Source: Saccharopolyspora indica
GTDB lineage: Bacteria > Actinomycetota > Actinomycetes > Mycobacteriales > Pseudonocardiaceae
Length of the DNA: 64,000 bases
Direction of reading: 5' to 3'
NCBI RefSeq assembly: GCF_027853965.1
Contig: NZ_JAQGLB010000017.1
Span: forward strand, 124,001-188,000
Within the stretch, counting starts at the first letter, position 1. Each line of letters begins with the position of its first letter. Of this stretch, positions 42,620 to 52,955 are shown piece by piece. The position numbers and the translations under genes were made by a program. The notes below the pieces were generated by a model that was not told the origin of the DNA, made no database searches, and saw only the letters and a program-made list of their open reading frames with translations.

Positions 42620-43162
42620 TCAGAAGCCCTTGGTGTCCAGGGTGAGGTCGAACGGTTCGGGGATCTCGACCGGTTCTCCGAATTCCCATCCCCGCCAACG
42701 GGTGTACGACCTTTCCGCAGGACCCGTGAACAGCTGAACCGGCGGCCGATCTTCCTGGAATCGATCGACCAACAAGCACATCCCCACTCCGGCGCGCGCA
42801 TATTCGCGCAGCTTCGTCCGGCCCGGTTCGGAATTGCTCGTCACGACCTCAACCACCAGCAACGCCTTCGCACCGGGAATCCGCGCACCTCTGGCAGGCA
42901 CGGAATCGCGCGACACCACGACCAGGTTCGGTTGATAAATCCCCCGCCAGCCGGGAATTTCAACGTGCGTGTCGCGGAGCAGCACCCAATCCACTGAGGC
43001 CGAAGGCACCAGCGAAGCCGCAATTCGGTCGAGGATCGCGGGCATTTCCGCCGTCGGCGGCCGCATTTCGATCCGCCCCGAGATCAACTCCGCGCGCCAG
43101 CCTTCCGGCACGCACAAACCCTCCCAGGCACGCTGGAACTCGGCCTGGAGAAATGAATCCAT
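42620..43162 (-). CDS. Uma2-family endonuclease-like protein
   Basis: A 180-residue DUF820/Uma2 protein of the PD-(D/E)XK superfamily: an N-terminal region with PEGWRAELISGRIEMRPP, then IYQPNLVVVSR, VVEVVTSNSE, TKLREYARAGV and LLVDRF. The usual PD aspartate is Asn here (QPN), while the Glu and Lys remain, so activity is in doubt. The family is widespread and its biology unclear. ATG 43162 has AAGGG upstream. It abuts the def stop directly. Confidence 0.85.
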   Translation of the reverse strand: MDSFLQAEFQRAWEGLCVPEGWRAELISGRIEMRPPTAEMPAILDRIAASLVPSASVDWVLLRDTHVEIPGWRGIYQPNLVVVSRDSVPARGARIPGAKALLVVEVVTSNSEPGRTKLREYARAGVGMCLLVDRFQEDRPPVQLFTGPAERSYTRWRGWEFGEPVEIPEPFDLTLDTKGF

Positions 43163-43315
43163 TTCATCACCCTTCGTGATCGATGTACGCACCCAAAGTA
43201 GCCACCCGCTCTGACAATTCACGTCTTCCCAGGTCAGGACGTTGCGCTCGGACATCGGGGTGAACGGGGGTTGGCAGCCCGCGGGGGTGCGGCTAGCGTT
43301 GCAGCGGCAAACGAA

Positions 43316-43415
43316 CACCGCGGGAGCTCGCACCAACAGCGGGCTGAGAGGGCGGCTGGAGAATTCCGGGGCCGCCGACCGCAGAACCTGACCGGGTAAT
43401 GCCGGCGTAGGGAGT
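43316..43415 (+). promoter_or_regulatory. TPP riboswitch (THI element) of thiC
   Basis: The aptamer has GGGAGC, the conserved GGGCTGAGAGGG (near 43341), a GGCGGC/GCCGCC helix, and ACCTGACCGGGTAATGCC...GTAGGGAG. Its 3' end holds the thiC ribosome binding site AGGGAG (43409-43414), so control of translation is likely. Confidence 0.95.
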
Positions 43416-43424
43416 GGATTGGCA

Positions 43425-45068
<1,644 letters not shown>

Positions 45069-45072
45069 GAAC

Positions 45073-45116
45073 CCGTGAGTGCTTTGGGGCGCTCTGGCAC
45101 CCCAAAGCACTCACGG
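45073..45116. repeat. Hairpin, family C
   Basis: Perfect 17-bp arms (CCGTGAGTGCTTTGGGG at 45073-45089, complement at 45100-45116) around a 10-nt loop, 5 bp after the thiC stop and 61 bp before thiD. It may limit readthrough from the riboswitch-controlled thiC into thiD. Confidence 0.85.
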
Positions 45117-45177
45117 AACCTGACCTGCGGAAATGCGCGCACGCACCCGGGAAGATCGGCAGGAGCGGGGCCGTAGC

Positions 45178-46053
45178 ATGGAGTGGATGCACGAGATCTC
45201 GGCGGAGCACGAAGCACGGCCCGCGCACGACACCGCCCCACCGACCGCGCTGACCATCGCCGGATCGGACTCCGGGGGCAGCGCGGGGATGCACGCCGAC
45301 CTGCGCGCCTTCTTCGCCTGCGGGGTGCACGGGATGACCGCGGTCACCGCGGTGACCGTGCAGAACACCGTCGGCGTCACCGGCCTGGTGGAGATCCCGC
45401 CGGAGACCGTCGCCGCGCAGGTCGAGGCGGTGGCCTCCGACATCGGCGTGGACGCCGCCAAGACCGGGGTGCTGGCCTCCGCCGCGACCATCGAGGCGGT
45501 GCTGGAGGTCTGCGACGCGCACGGCATCGGCCGCGGCGGGCGCACGCCGTTCGTGGTGGACCCGGTCGCCGCCTCCCGCAGCGGCGAGCCGCTGCTCCGG
45601 AAGGACGCCCTCGACGCGCTGCGCAACGAGGCGTTCCCGCGCGCTTCCCTGGTGACGCCGAACCTCGACGAGGTGCGGCTGCTGACCGGCATCGACGCGC
45701 GCACCCGCGCCGATCTGCTGGACGCGGCCAAGGCGATCTACGACTTCGGCCCGGAGTGGGTGCTGATCAAGAGCGGTCACCTGCCCGACGACCCCGAGTG
45801 CATCGACCTGCTCTTCGACGGCGCCGAGGCCATCCCGCTGGCCGGGCCGCGCTACGCCACGGTGCACACGCACGGCGCGGGCGACGTCTTCGCCTCCGCG
45901 ATCACGGCGGCGCTCGCCAAGGGCGCGTCGATGCCGGACGCGGTGCGCAGCGGCAAGCGGTTCGTCACGCGCAGCGTCTCGCACGCCTACCCGCTCGGGG
46001 CGGGCGTCGGCCCGGTGTCGACCTTCTGGCGCGTCAGCCCGCGGTCGTTCTGA
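45178..46053 (+). CDS. thiD: Hydroxymethylpyrimidine/phosphomethylpyrimidine kinase
   Basis: A 291-residue ribokinase-family enzyme phosphorylating HMP-P to HMP-PP. LTIAGSDSGGSAGMHADLRAF at the N-terminus, VVDPVAASRSGEPLL, VTPNLDEVRLL, VLIKSGHL and the catalytic Asp in THGAGDVFASAI are present. AGGAG lies 12 nt before ATG 45178. It is downstream of thiC but separated by a hairpin. Confidence 0.96.
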   Translation: MEWMHEISAEHEARPAHDTAPPTALTIAGSDSGGSAGMHADLRAFFACGVHGMTAVTAVTVQNTVGVTGLVEIPPETVAAQVEAVASDIGVDAAKTGVLASAATIEAVLEVCDAHGIGRGGRTPFVVDPVAASRSGEPLLRKDALDALRNEAFPRASLVTPNLDEVRLLTGIDARTRADLLDAAKAIYDFGPEWVLIKSGHLPDDPECIDLLFDGAEAIPLAGPRYATVHTHGAGDVFASAITAALAKGASMPDAVRSGKRFVTRSVSHAYPLGAGVGPVSTFWRVSPRSF

Positions 46054-46200
46054 CCCTCCGAGCCCCTAATAGAGTGATTTCCATCCCGGATCTGTAACCC
46101 GAATGGTGTGCCTCATCGACAAACTGGTCGAGAAGCGCGTAATTCCCAGGACCGCACGCCTCTGCAGCGCGCGGTCCTGTGCGCGCTGCGCGAAACGACG

Positions 46201-48228
46201 ATGACAGGGGTTTTCGACAGCGTGGCTAAATCGGTCAGGACTGCTAAGTCGGCGTTGGCCGCCCGAGCCCGGCAGCTGCTCGCCACCGAGGCGGGCGCGC
46301 CGGACCCGAGGCAGCGCCAGTACGCCGTGCTGGTGCTCGTCGCAGTGATCGCGGGGACCGCAGTCGGCTGGCTGTTCGACCTGCAGACGCCCGCGCTGCT
46401 GGCCGGGCTGACCGCGGTGCTGGCGCTGGTCGCCACCGGTGGCCAGTCGCTGCGCTCGGACCTGCGCCGGTTCGTCTGGTTCACCCCGGCGCTGGTGCTG
46501 GTGATGACCCTCGGCCCGCTGCTGGCGAACATCCCGGTGCTGGCCGGGCTGGTGGTGGCGCTCGTCGTCTTCGGCTCCGGCATGCTGCCCGCGCTCGGCG
46601 AGCACTACCGGATCGGTGGGCAGACCTTCGCCGCGGCGACCCTGGTGTCCACCACGACCGGCATCGGCAGCGACCAGCCGGTGTGGATGCTGCTGGCCGC
46701 CTCCGCCTCCGGCGCGGCGTTCGCCCTGCTGCTGCGGGTGATCATCGGCCTGAGCGATCCCGGCCGCGCCACCCGCGTGGCCGTCGCGCGGACGCTGCTC
46801 GAACCCGGCCCCGGCGTGGTGGAGTCGGCTGCCGCCGCGTGGCGGGCGGACGGCTCCAGCACCTGGCTCGGCGAGGTGCTGGCCGGTGCCGCGCGCTTCC
46901 GCGCCGCCCGCGAGACGCTGCTCGCGCAGGCCCAGCAGAGCGATCGCATCGAGGCCGACCGGCTGCAGCGGATCGTCGCCGAGGCCGACAAGGTCGCCGC
47001 GGAGCTGGCCAGGGCGGTGCGCTCCCGCGCCTGCACCGGTCTGCCCTACGCGGCGCGGCGCGACCCGGCGGAAGCGGTGCTGGCCCGCGGCGGGCGGCAG
47101 GACCTGCCGGAGGCCGTGCGCGGCATCAACCAGGGCCTCGACCGGATCCGGGCCACCGTGGTCCGCCGCGTCGAGACCCCGCTGCCGCCGCAGGCGCCCG
47201 GAGCGCGCCGGGAGCGGCTGATCGGCGCGGTGCGCGCGCACCTGTCGTTCCGGTCGTCGCTGTTCCGGCACTCGATCCGCTGCACGCTCGCGGTCGCCTT
47301 CGGCATGGTGATCGTCCTGCTGCTGCGCGATCCCTCGGCGTCGAGCCTGCTGCTCGCGCTGTACGTGGTGCTGCAACCCGCAGCGCGCGACAGCATGACC
47401 GGCGCGCTGGAGCGCACCGGAGGCGCGGTGCTGGGCGTGACCGCGCTGGCGGTGCTGATCACGCTGCTGCCCGGCGCTTTCCTGCTGGTGCCGCTGGTGA
47501 TCGGCGGGATGCTGCTGAGCATGCCCCGGCTGCGCAGCGAGTACCAGACGCTGCTGGGCTGCCTGATCGTGATCACCGTCGTGGACCAGGCGATGCGGCT
47601 GGACCGGCCGCTGGTGAACGTCGGGATCAGCTTCGCCGCGAACACCGCGGTCGGCGCGGCCATCGCGCTGATCGTCGGCTACGTCGCCTACCTGGTGCTG
47701 CCCAGCAGCATCCTGCCGGACGTCCGGGGCGCGGTGCGCTCGACGGTGTGGTCGGTGTCCGAGCTGCTGCGCAGCGTCCGGGCGGCTGGCCAGGGCGTCG
47801 ACCTGCCCGCGGCGCTGCAGGCGGCGAACGTGCTGGCGCTGCGGCGCACCCAGGACCTGCTGGGCATGCCCGCGCTGCTGGACGGCACGGGCGAGGAGAC
47901 CGACGACGACCGCGCCACGCGGGACGCGGCGGTCGCGCTCGACGCCCTGCGCCAGGACGTCGCGACGCTGGCGTTCCGGCCGGAGGCCGAGCAGGCGGTG
48001 GCGGTTCCGGCGCTGCGCGCGGTGGACGACCTGCTGGGCGGCAAGCCGTCGGCGAGGATCCCGGACGTCCCGGAGAGCAGCGCCCCGGCGACGGAGCTGC
48101 TGGCCAGCTCGCTGCTGGAGAACGCCTTGCACGCCCGCCAGGCGATCGACCGCACCTTCGGCTACGACAACCCGTGGAAGAGCTACACGATCTCCTTCGT
48201 GCGCCCGGAACGCCTCCACATCCGCTGA
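46201..48228 (+). CDS. FUSC-family integral membrane protein
   Basis: A 675-residue protein with two membrane blocks of several helices (about 25-190 and 365-530) separated by a soluble helical segment, the layout of FUSC/aromatic-acid exporter (YccS/PET) proteins. A soluble Ala-rich C-terminal domain follows. ATG 46201 is used; an earlier in-frame start near 46108 would add about 31 non-hydrophobic residues. Substrate unknown. It has no thiamin link visible. Confidence 0.82.
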   Translation: MTGVFDSVAKSVRTAKSALAARARQLLATEAGAPDPRQRQYAVLVLVAVIAGTAVGWLFDLQTPALLAGLTAVLALVATGGQSLRSDLRRFVWFTPALVLVMTLGPLLANIPVLAGLVVALVVFGSGMLPALGEHYRIGGQTFAAATLVSTTTGIGSDQPVWMLLAASASGAAFALLLRVIIGLSDPGRATRVAVARTLLEPGPGVVESAAAAWRADGSSTWLGEVLAGAARFRAARETLLAQAQQSDRIEADRLQRIVAEADKVAAELARAVRSRACTGLPYAARRDPAEAVLARGGRQDLPEAVRGINQGLDRIRATVVRRVETPLPPQAPGARRERLIGAVRAHLSFRSSLFRHSIRCTLAVAFGMVIVLLLRDPSASSLLLALYVVLQPAARDSMTGALERTGGAVLGVTALAVLITLLPGAFLLVPLVIGGMLLSMPRLRSEYQTLLGCLIVITVVDQAMRLDRPLVNVGISFAANTAVGAAIALIVGYVAYLVLPSSILPDVRGAVRSTVWSVSELLRSVRAAGQGVDLPAALQAANVLALRRTQDLLGMPALLDGTGEETDDDRATRDAAVALDALRQDVATLAFRPEAEQAVAVPALRAVDDLLGGKPSARIPDVPESSAPATELLASSLLENALHARQAIDRTFGYDNPWKSYTISFVRPERLHIR

Positions 48229-48310
48229 CGCAAGGCGGAGGTCGGCGGGGAGACCCCGCAGGCGGGTGCCCAGGGTGTGTGGTCACCCCGAGGAAGCTCC
48301 GTTTCCGCTG

Positions 48311-48370
48311 GTCAGGACCCGTGAGTGGTTTGGGGTGCTATAGCCCCTCAAAGTACTCACGGGTCCTGAC
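48311..48370. repeat. Long hairpin, family C
   Basis: 22-bp arms (48311-48332, 48349-48370) with only two mismatches, both inside the GTGAGTGCTTTG core. The loop contains TGCTATAG as in the copy at 11941. It lies between the convergent FUSC gene (ends 48228) and thiG (ends 48389). Confidence 0.85.
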
Positions 48371-48388
48371 CTGCACCGGAGTGCGCGA

Positions 48389-49153
48389 TCAGCCCATCGG
48401 GCGGCCTGGGCTGGAGGCTTCCGCCCAGAAGCGCTTGGGGATCCGGCCCGCCTGGGACGCCAAGCGGCCCGCTTCGACCGCCGAGCGCATCGCCGCCGCC
48501 ATGCGCTCCGGGTCCTGGGCCCGGGTCACCGCCGTGGCCAGCAGGACCGCCGAGCAGCCCAGCTCCATCGCCAGCGCCGCGTCCGACGCCGTGCCGATGC
48601 CCGCGTCCAGCACGATCGGCACCGAGGCCCGGGAGACGATCATCTCGATGTTGTGCGGGTTCCGGATGCCCAGGCCCGTGCCGATCGGCGAGCCCAGCGG
48701 CATCACCGCGGCGCAGCCGGTCTCCTCCAGCTTCAGCGCCAGGACCGGGTCGTCGTTGGTGTAGGCCAGCACCACGAAGCCCTGGTCGACCAGCTGCTCC
48801 GCGGCGTCCAGCAGTTCCACCGGGTCGGGCAGCAGCGTGTCGTCGTCGGCGACGACCTCCAGCTTGACCCAGTTCGTCTCCAGCGCCTCGCGCGCCAGCT
48901 GCGCGGTCAGCACCGCCTCGGCCGCCGTCCGGCAGCCCGCCGTGTTCGGCAGCGCCTCGATGCCGAGCTTGCGCAGCAGGTCGAGCACGCCGGTGCCGCC
49001 ACCGGCGTCCGCGCGGCGCATCGCCACGGTGGTCAGCTCGGTTCCGGACGCGATCAGCGCGCGCTCCAGGACCGCGAGGTTCGTCGCCCCGCCGGTCCCG
49101 GTGATCAGCCGCGAACCGAACTCGCGACCGGCGATCAGCAACGGGTCGTCCAC
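48389..49153 (-). CDS. thiG: Thiazole synthase
   Basis: A 254-residue TIM-barrel enzyme that forms the thiazole ring from DXP, dehydroglycine and ThiS-thiocarboxylate. GREFGSRLITGTGG at the start, NTAGCRTAAEAV, NWVKLEVVAD (the Schiff-base Lys), MPLGSPIGTGLGIRN and VLDAGIGTASDAALAME are intact. GTG 49153 has AAGGAGG upstream, within the end of thiS. Confidence 0.97.
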   Translation of the reverse strand: MDDPLLIAGREFGSRLITGTGGATNLAVLERALIASGTELTTVAMRRADAGGGTGVLDLLRKLGIEALPNTAGCRTAAEAVLTAQLAREALETNWVKLEVVADDDTLLPDPVELLDAAEQLVDQGFVVLAYTNDDPVLALKLEETGCAAVMPLGSPIGTGLGIRNPHNIEMIVSRASVPIVLDAGIGTASDAALAMELGCSAVLLATAVTRAQDPERMAAAMRSAVEAGRLASQAGRIPKRFWAEASSPGRPMG

Positions 49154-49154
49154 G

Positions 49155-49355
49155 TCATCCTCCTTGCACTGCGGTGAGGACCTCGACAGCGGCACCGGGC
49201 CGCAGCTCGGTCGCGGGCCAGCTGCTGCGGGGCACCACCGCTCCGTCCACGGCCACCGCCACGCCTCGTTCGGGAACCCCGAACTCGGCGAGCACCGCGG
49301 CGAGCCCGGCACCGTCGGCTATCTGCTTCCGTTCCCCGTTGATCACGACGTGCAC
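49155..49355 (-). CDS. thiS: Sulfur carrier protein ThiS
   Basis: A 66-residue beta-grasp protein ending in the required Gly-Gly (AVQGG). VVINGERKQI and GVAVAVDGAVVPRS are typical. GTG 49355 follows GGGGAGGACAGCA and gives the standard length, overlapping the thiO 3' end by 13 nt. It is one base upstream of thiG. Confidence 0.94.
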   Translation of the reverse strand: MHVVINGERKQIADGAGLAAVLAEFGVPERGVAVAVDGAVVPRSSWPATELRPGAAVEVLTAVQGG

Positions 49356-50470
49356 TGCTGTCCTCCCCATCGGTTCGGATCGCTGGCCTTGATCAGCGCG
49401 TCCGGTTCGTCGCCGCGCAGCAGCGCGAGCACCGCGTCCGCGGTCACCGGAGCGAGCAGGAACCCGCCGCGGTGGTGCGCGGTGGCGGTCAGCACGCCGG
49501 GCTCCAGCCAGCCGAGCACCGGCAGGTTGTCGTCGGTGCTCGGGCGCAGCCCGGCCCTGGCCTCGACCAGCTGGTACTCCGCGATGCCCGGCATCACCTG
49601 CTCGGCGTCGGCGATCAGGTCGCGCACGCCGCCCAGGGTGACCTCGGTGTCGAAGCCGACCTCGTGCTGGGTGGCGCCGAGTACCAGTCCCCCGTCGTCG
49701 CGCGGCACCAGGTAGACCGGCCGGCCGTGCACCGGCCCGCGGACGGTGCGGCTCGGCGGCGGCAGCGCGGTGGCCCGCGTTCGCAGCCGCAGGATCTCGC
49801 CCTTGACGGGCCGGATCCGGCCGCGCAGCGCGGGGTGCAGCGCACCGGAGTGCGCGCCCGCGGCGATCACCGCCACATCGCAGTCCACAGTGGAATCTTC
49901 GAGCTCCACCGCGCCCGGACGGACGGTTCTCGCCGTCGCCGCGACGAATTCCACCCCGGCCGCCGTCGCCGCCGCGCGCAACGCGGCCAGCGCCGAGCGG
50001 TTGTCGACCGCGAGATCTCCCGGAACTTCGAGCCCGCCGCGCACCGCGGGCCCCAACGACGGTTCGAGCCGCCGCACCTCGCGGCCGGAAAGCCTGGTCA
50101 CGGTGCGGCCCTGGCGGGACAGGTAACCGGCCAGCTCGTCGAGCTCGGCGCGGTCGGCGCTGTCCACGCCCACCACCAACGTGCCCTCGCGGCGCAGCCC
50201 GGACGGCAGCCCGGACGCGCGGCTGAGCTCGTCGGCGAAGGCGGGCCACCGCTCCAGCGACGCGCTGCCCAGCTCCAGCAGCTCCTCCTCGCCGGGCCAG
50301 GCCTCGGCGATCGGCGCCAGCATGCCGCCGGCCACGAAGGACGCGCCGGACGCCGGTTCCGGATCGACCAGCTGCACGCGGTGCCCGGCAGCTGCTGCGC
50401 GCCAGGCGACGGACATCCCGATCACCCCGCCGCCGACCACGACGACGTGTGCGGTACCCAATTCAGACAC
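49343..50470 (-). CDS. thiO: Glycine oxidase ThiO
   Basis: A 375-residue FAD-dependent oxidase giving the imine of glycine for thiazole synthesis. The Rossmann motif VVVVGGGVIGMSVAWRAAAAG is at about 9-29, SGASFVAGGMLAP follows, and the C-terminal HHRGGFLLAPVTA is usual. First gene of thiO-thiS-thiG, under a TPP riboswitch. Confidence 0.95.
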   Translation of the reverse strand: MSELGTAHVVVVGGGVIGMSVAWRAAAAGHRVQLVDPEPASGASFVAGGMLAPIAEAWPGEEELLELGSASLERWPAFADELSRASGLPSGLRREGTLVVGVDSADRAELDELAGYLSRQGRTVTRLSGREVRRLEPSLGPAVRGGLEVPGDLAVDNRSALAALRAAATAAGVEFVAATARTVRPGAVELEDSTVDCDVAVIAAGAHSGALHPALRGRIRPVKGEILRLRTRATALPPPSRTVRGPVHGRPVYLVPRDDGGLVLGATQHEVGFDTEVTLGGVRDLIADAEQVMPGIAEYQLVEARAGLRPSTDDNLPVLGWLEPGVLTATAHHRGGFLLAPVTADAVLALLRGDEPDALIKASDPNRWGGQQCTS

Positions 50471-50476
50471 TCCACG

Positions 50477-50563
50477 CTCCCTGCGCCGGCATGACCCGGA
50501 TCAGGTTCGACGGTCGGGGCCAACGCCCCCTCTCAGCCCGGTGACCGGGCTCCCGTGCTCACC
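50477..50563 (-). promoter_or_regulatory. TPP riboswitch of thiOSG
   Basis: Minus-strand THI element: GGGAGCCCGGTCACCGGGCTGAGAGGG..., then AACCTGATCCGGGTCATGCCGG and GCAGGGAG close to the thiO start at 50470. The aptamer order is complete. thiE, divergent at 50739, has no copy of its own. Confidence 0.95.
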
Positions 50564-50738
50564 GCCTTACACCGTACCTGCCGACATCGCCGACTCCGAG
50601 CCCCCGGTTCATCCGCGCAGCGGATTCCGCTTGCTGCCACCGCGACGACCACCGCATGAGCTGTCGCAGGCGCACAGCACGCCCGCACCGCCACGCAAGA
50701 CGAGTAGCGGCCAATCGTCTGGAGTTACCCTGTGGGAC

Positions 50739-51410
50739 ATGCCTGGAATGGACGGCTTCGGCATTCGCGCCCGCCTCAACGAGGCGCGGCTCTACCTGTG
50801 CACCGACGCGCGCGCGGAGCGCGGTGATCTCGCGGAGTTCGTGGACGCCGCGCTCGCCGGCGGGGTGGACATCGTGCAGCTGCGCGACAAGCAGCCCGGC
50901 GGCGCGCCGCTGGAAGCGCGCCACGAGCTGGCGGCGCTGGAGGTGCTGGCCGAGGCGTGCGTCCGGCACGGCGCTCTGCTGGCGGTCAACGACCGCGCCG
51001 ACGTCGCGCTCGCTGCCGAGGCGGACATCCTGCACCTGGGCCAGGACGACCTGCCGGTGGAGATCGCGCGGCGCATCGTCGGCGATCAGATCGCGATCGG
51101 CCGCTCCACGCACGACGTGGTGCAGGCCGACGCCGCGGCGGCCGAGCCGGGCGTGGACTACTTCTGCACCGGCCCGGTGTGGACGACGCCGACCAAGCCG
51201 GGCCGCGCGGCGGCCGGGCTCGACCTGGTCCAGCACGCGGCGGAGCACCGCGGCCACGGCCGCCCGTGGTTCGCCATCGGCGGCATCGGCCCGGAGAACC
51301 TCGACGACGCGCTCAAGGCGGGCGCCGAGCGCGTCGTGGTGGTCCGCGCGATCACCGAGGCCGAGGACCCGCGAGCAGCGGCCCGCGAACTCCGCGACCG
51401 CCTCCCCTGA
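50739..51410 (+). CDS. thiE: Thiamin phosphate synthase
   Basis: A 223-residue TIM-barrel enzyme joining HMP-PP and thiazole phosphate. LYLCTDAR, GGVDIVQLRDK, LLAVNDRADVALAA, LHLGQDDLP, IGRSTHD, GPVWTTPTKPGR and WFAIGGIG are the family motifs. ATG 50739. It ends 11 bp before a family A palindrome. Confidence 0.97.
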   Translation: MPGMDGFGIRARLNEARLYLCTDARAERGDLAEFVDAALAGGVDIVQLRDKQPGGAPLEARHELAALEVLAEACVRHGALLAVNDRADVALAAEADILHLGQDDLPVEIARRIVGDQIAIGRSTHDVVQADAAAAEPGVDYFCTGPVWTTPTKPGRAAAGLDLVQHAAEHRGHGRPWFAIGGIGPENLDDALKAGAERVVVVRAITEAEDPRAAARELRDRLP

Positions 51411-51421
51411 TCGGGGCCTGC

Positions 51422-51443
51422 GTCAATTTCGTACGAAATTGAC
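51422..51443. repeat. 22-bp palindrome, family A
   Basis: GTC + AATTTCGTACGAAATT + GAC, perfect, between convergent thiE (ends 51410) and the S1 protease gene (ends 51506). Confidence 0.85.
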
Positions 51444-51459
51444 CGCCTCCCCTGACGCG

Positions 51460-51492
51460 ACGCGGCCCCCGGTGGAGTGCCGGGGGCCGCGT
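51460..51492 (-). terminator. GC hairpin after the S1 protease gene
   Basis: Perfect 13-bp arms ACGCGGCCCCCGG (51460-51472) and complement (51480-51492) around a 7-nt loop, 13 bp past the protease stop on the minus strand. No T-tract. Confidence 0.65.
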
Positions 51493-51505
51493 GGGGAGAC
51501 GGGTG

Positions 51506-52630
51506 TTACTGGGTGAGCAGGGTCAGGCCGTAGGTCTGCAGGATCGGGTTCACCGGCTGGTAGTAGGTCGTGCCGCCGGAGCTGCAGTTGCCCGAGCCGC
51601 CCGAGGTCACGCCCTGGGCCTGGTCGTTCGTGATGAACGAGCCGCCGGAGTCACCCGGCTCGGCGCAGGCGCTGGTGCGGGTCAAGCCGGTCACCGTGCC
51701 CTGCGGGTACTGGACGGACTGGTTCTTGGCCTCCAGCGTGCCGCACTGCCAGCCCGTGGTCGAACCCGAGCGGCAGATCGACGAGCCCTCGGACGCCTCG
51801 GTCGAGCCCGCGACGCCGATGGTGCTGCCGTCGTACTTGTTCACCAGCGGTTCCGGGGTGTCGGAGCTGACGCTCACCCAGGCGTAGTCGTTGCCCGGGA
51901 AGGTCGAGCCCTCGAAGCGCCCGGTGGGCTGGGAGGTGGTCGCACCGGTCTGGCCGCAGTGGCCCGCGGTGACGAAACCGCCCTGCACGGAGAAGCCGAC
52001 CGAACAGCGGCTGCCGCTGCCGATGTAGTAGGCGTTGCCGCCGATCACGGCGTAGGTCTGCGGGTTCTCCAGGGATTCGACGACGCGCACGGCCTCGCTG
52101 AGGACGCCGGTGGCCTGCACGAACTGGGTCGCCAGCGCCGCCGAGCCGGGCCGGGTGGTGACGACGACCGAGTTCTCGCTGGCCTTGTGGTACCAGCCCG
52201 AGACCGCCTTCGGGGCGTCGGCGCTGCGCGCGTTGAGGCCCGCGATGACGGCGTCGAGCTGCTCGGCGCTGAAGTCGGCCAGCCGCGGCACCGCGCCCGC
52301 CGCGCGCACCTCGTCGAAGCGCGCCTGGTCGGTGACCAGCACGACGAGCTTGCCCTGCTGGGCGTCGAAGTACGAGCCGCCGTACGCGCCGCCCAAGGTC
52401 CGGCTCAGGGTCTGCTCCACCCTGGCGGCCTCGGCCTCCTGGTCGAACCGCTGCAGCGCCTGCTCCCGGGTCAGGCCTAGGTCGCGCTGCATGGCGTCGA
52501 GCTGGCTCGTCGCCGCCGGGGTCTCCGGCGGAACGGATCCGGTAGCGGTCGCCGGCATCGTGAGGGCGGCTACCGTTCCCGCTGCCAGCATCACGGACCC
52601 GGCCAACCGGGCCGCGAGTCTGCGCTTCAT
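51506..52630 (-). CDS. Secreted S1 family serine protease (alpha-lytic/streptogrisin type)
   Basis: A 374-residue precursor: signal peptide (about 1-30), a pro-region with REQALQRFDQEAEAARVEQTLSRTLG (alpha-lytic protease prodomain) and a mature S1E domain from about residue 190. The triad is H in TAGHCG (near 223), D in GNDYAWV (near 248) and S in EPGDSGGSF (near 327). Several Cys pairs are present. ATG 52630 has GAGGGAGAC upstream. It probably degrades extracellular protein. Confidence 0.95.
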   Translation of the reverse strand: MKRRLAARLAGSVMLAAGTVAALTMPATATGSVPPETPAATSQLDAMQRDLGLTREQALQRFDQEAEAARVEQTLSRTLGGAYGGSYFDAQQGKLVVLVTDQARFDEVRAAGAVPRLADFSAEQLDAVIAGLNARSADAPKAVSGWYHKASENSVVVTTRPGSAALATQFVQATGVLSEAVRVVESLENPQTYAVIGGNAYYIGSGSRCSVGFSVQGGFVTAGHCGQTGATTSQPTGRFEGSTFPGNDYAWVSVSSDTPEPLVNKYDGSTIGVAGSTEASEGSSICRSGSTTGWQCGTLEAKNQSVQYPQGTVTGLTRTSACAEPGDSGGSFITNDQAQGVTSGGSGNCSSGGTTYYQPVNPILQTYGLTLLTQ

Positions 52631-52955
52631 CTGTTGTCTCCCTCTGTGTGAGCTGGATCTCTTCAGCCCCCGTCGCGGTGCCAGTATCAGAGGACAACTC
52701 CGGTCCCACATCCACCTTTTGCCTCAGCAAGCGCAAAAACGGCCTGATCGAGGTAGTGCGGCGGCCGTTCGCAGCACTCGCGGATTGGGCCGCCGGGCAG
52801 CCCGGGCTGCCACTTTCAGCGGTGGACTCGGAGCGGAAAATGTGAAGGCCGCTCACAAAAAGCGAAGTGCCAGCCCTGCCCAGGACCAATCGGGCATTCC
52901 GGATTCGGAAGCTCGATGGCCGCGGGCAGAACTGGCACTGTGCACAGCCGGCGGA
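52631..52955. other. 325-bp non-coding stretch
   Basis: It holds the promoter region of the protease gene and the 3' end of the next minus-strand gene. A 65-codon plus-strand frame exists (52648-52845) but has no ribosome binding site or familiar sequence. I see no repeat of the hairpin families here. Confidence 0.45.

Noticed and set aside
46066..48219. 717-codon minus-strand frame over the FUSC gene
   Set aside because: Gln/Arg/His-rich shadow of a hydrophobic membrane protein gene.
52648..52845. 65-codon plus-strand frame in the gap behind the protease gene
   Set aside because: No ribosome binding site, no familiar sequence, and it lies over the promoter of the minus-strand protease.
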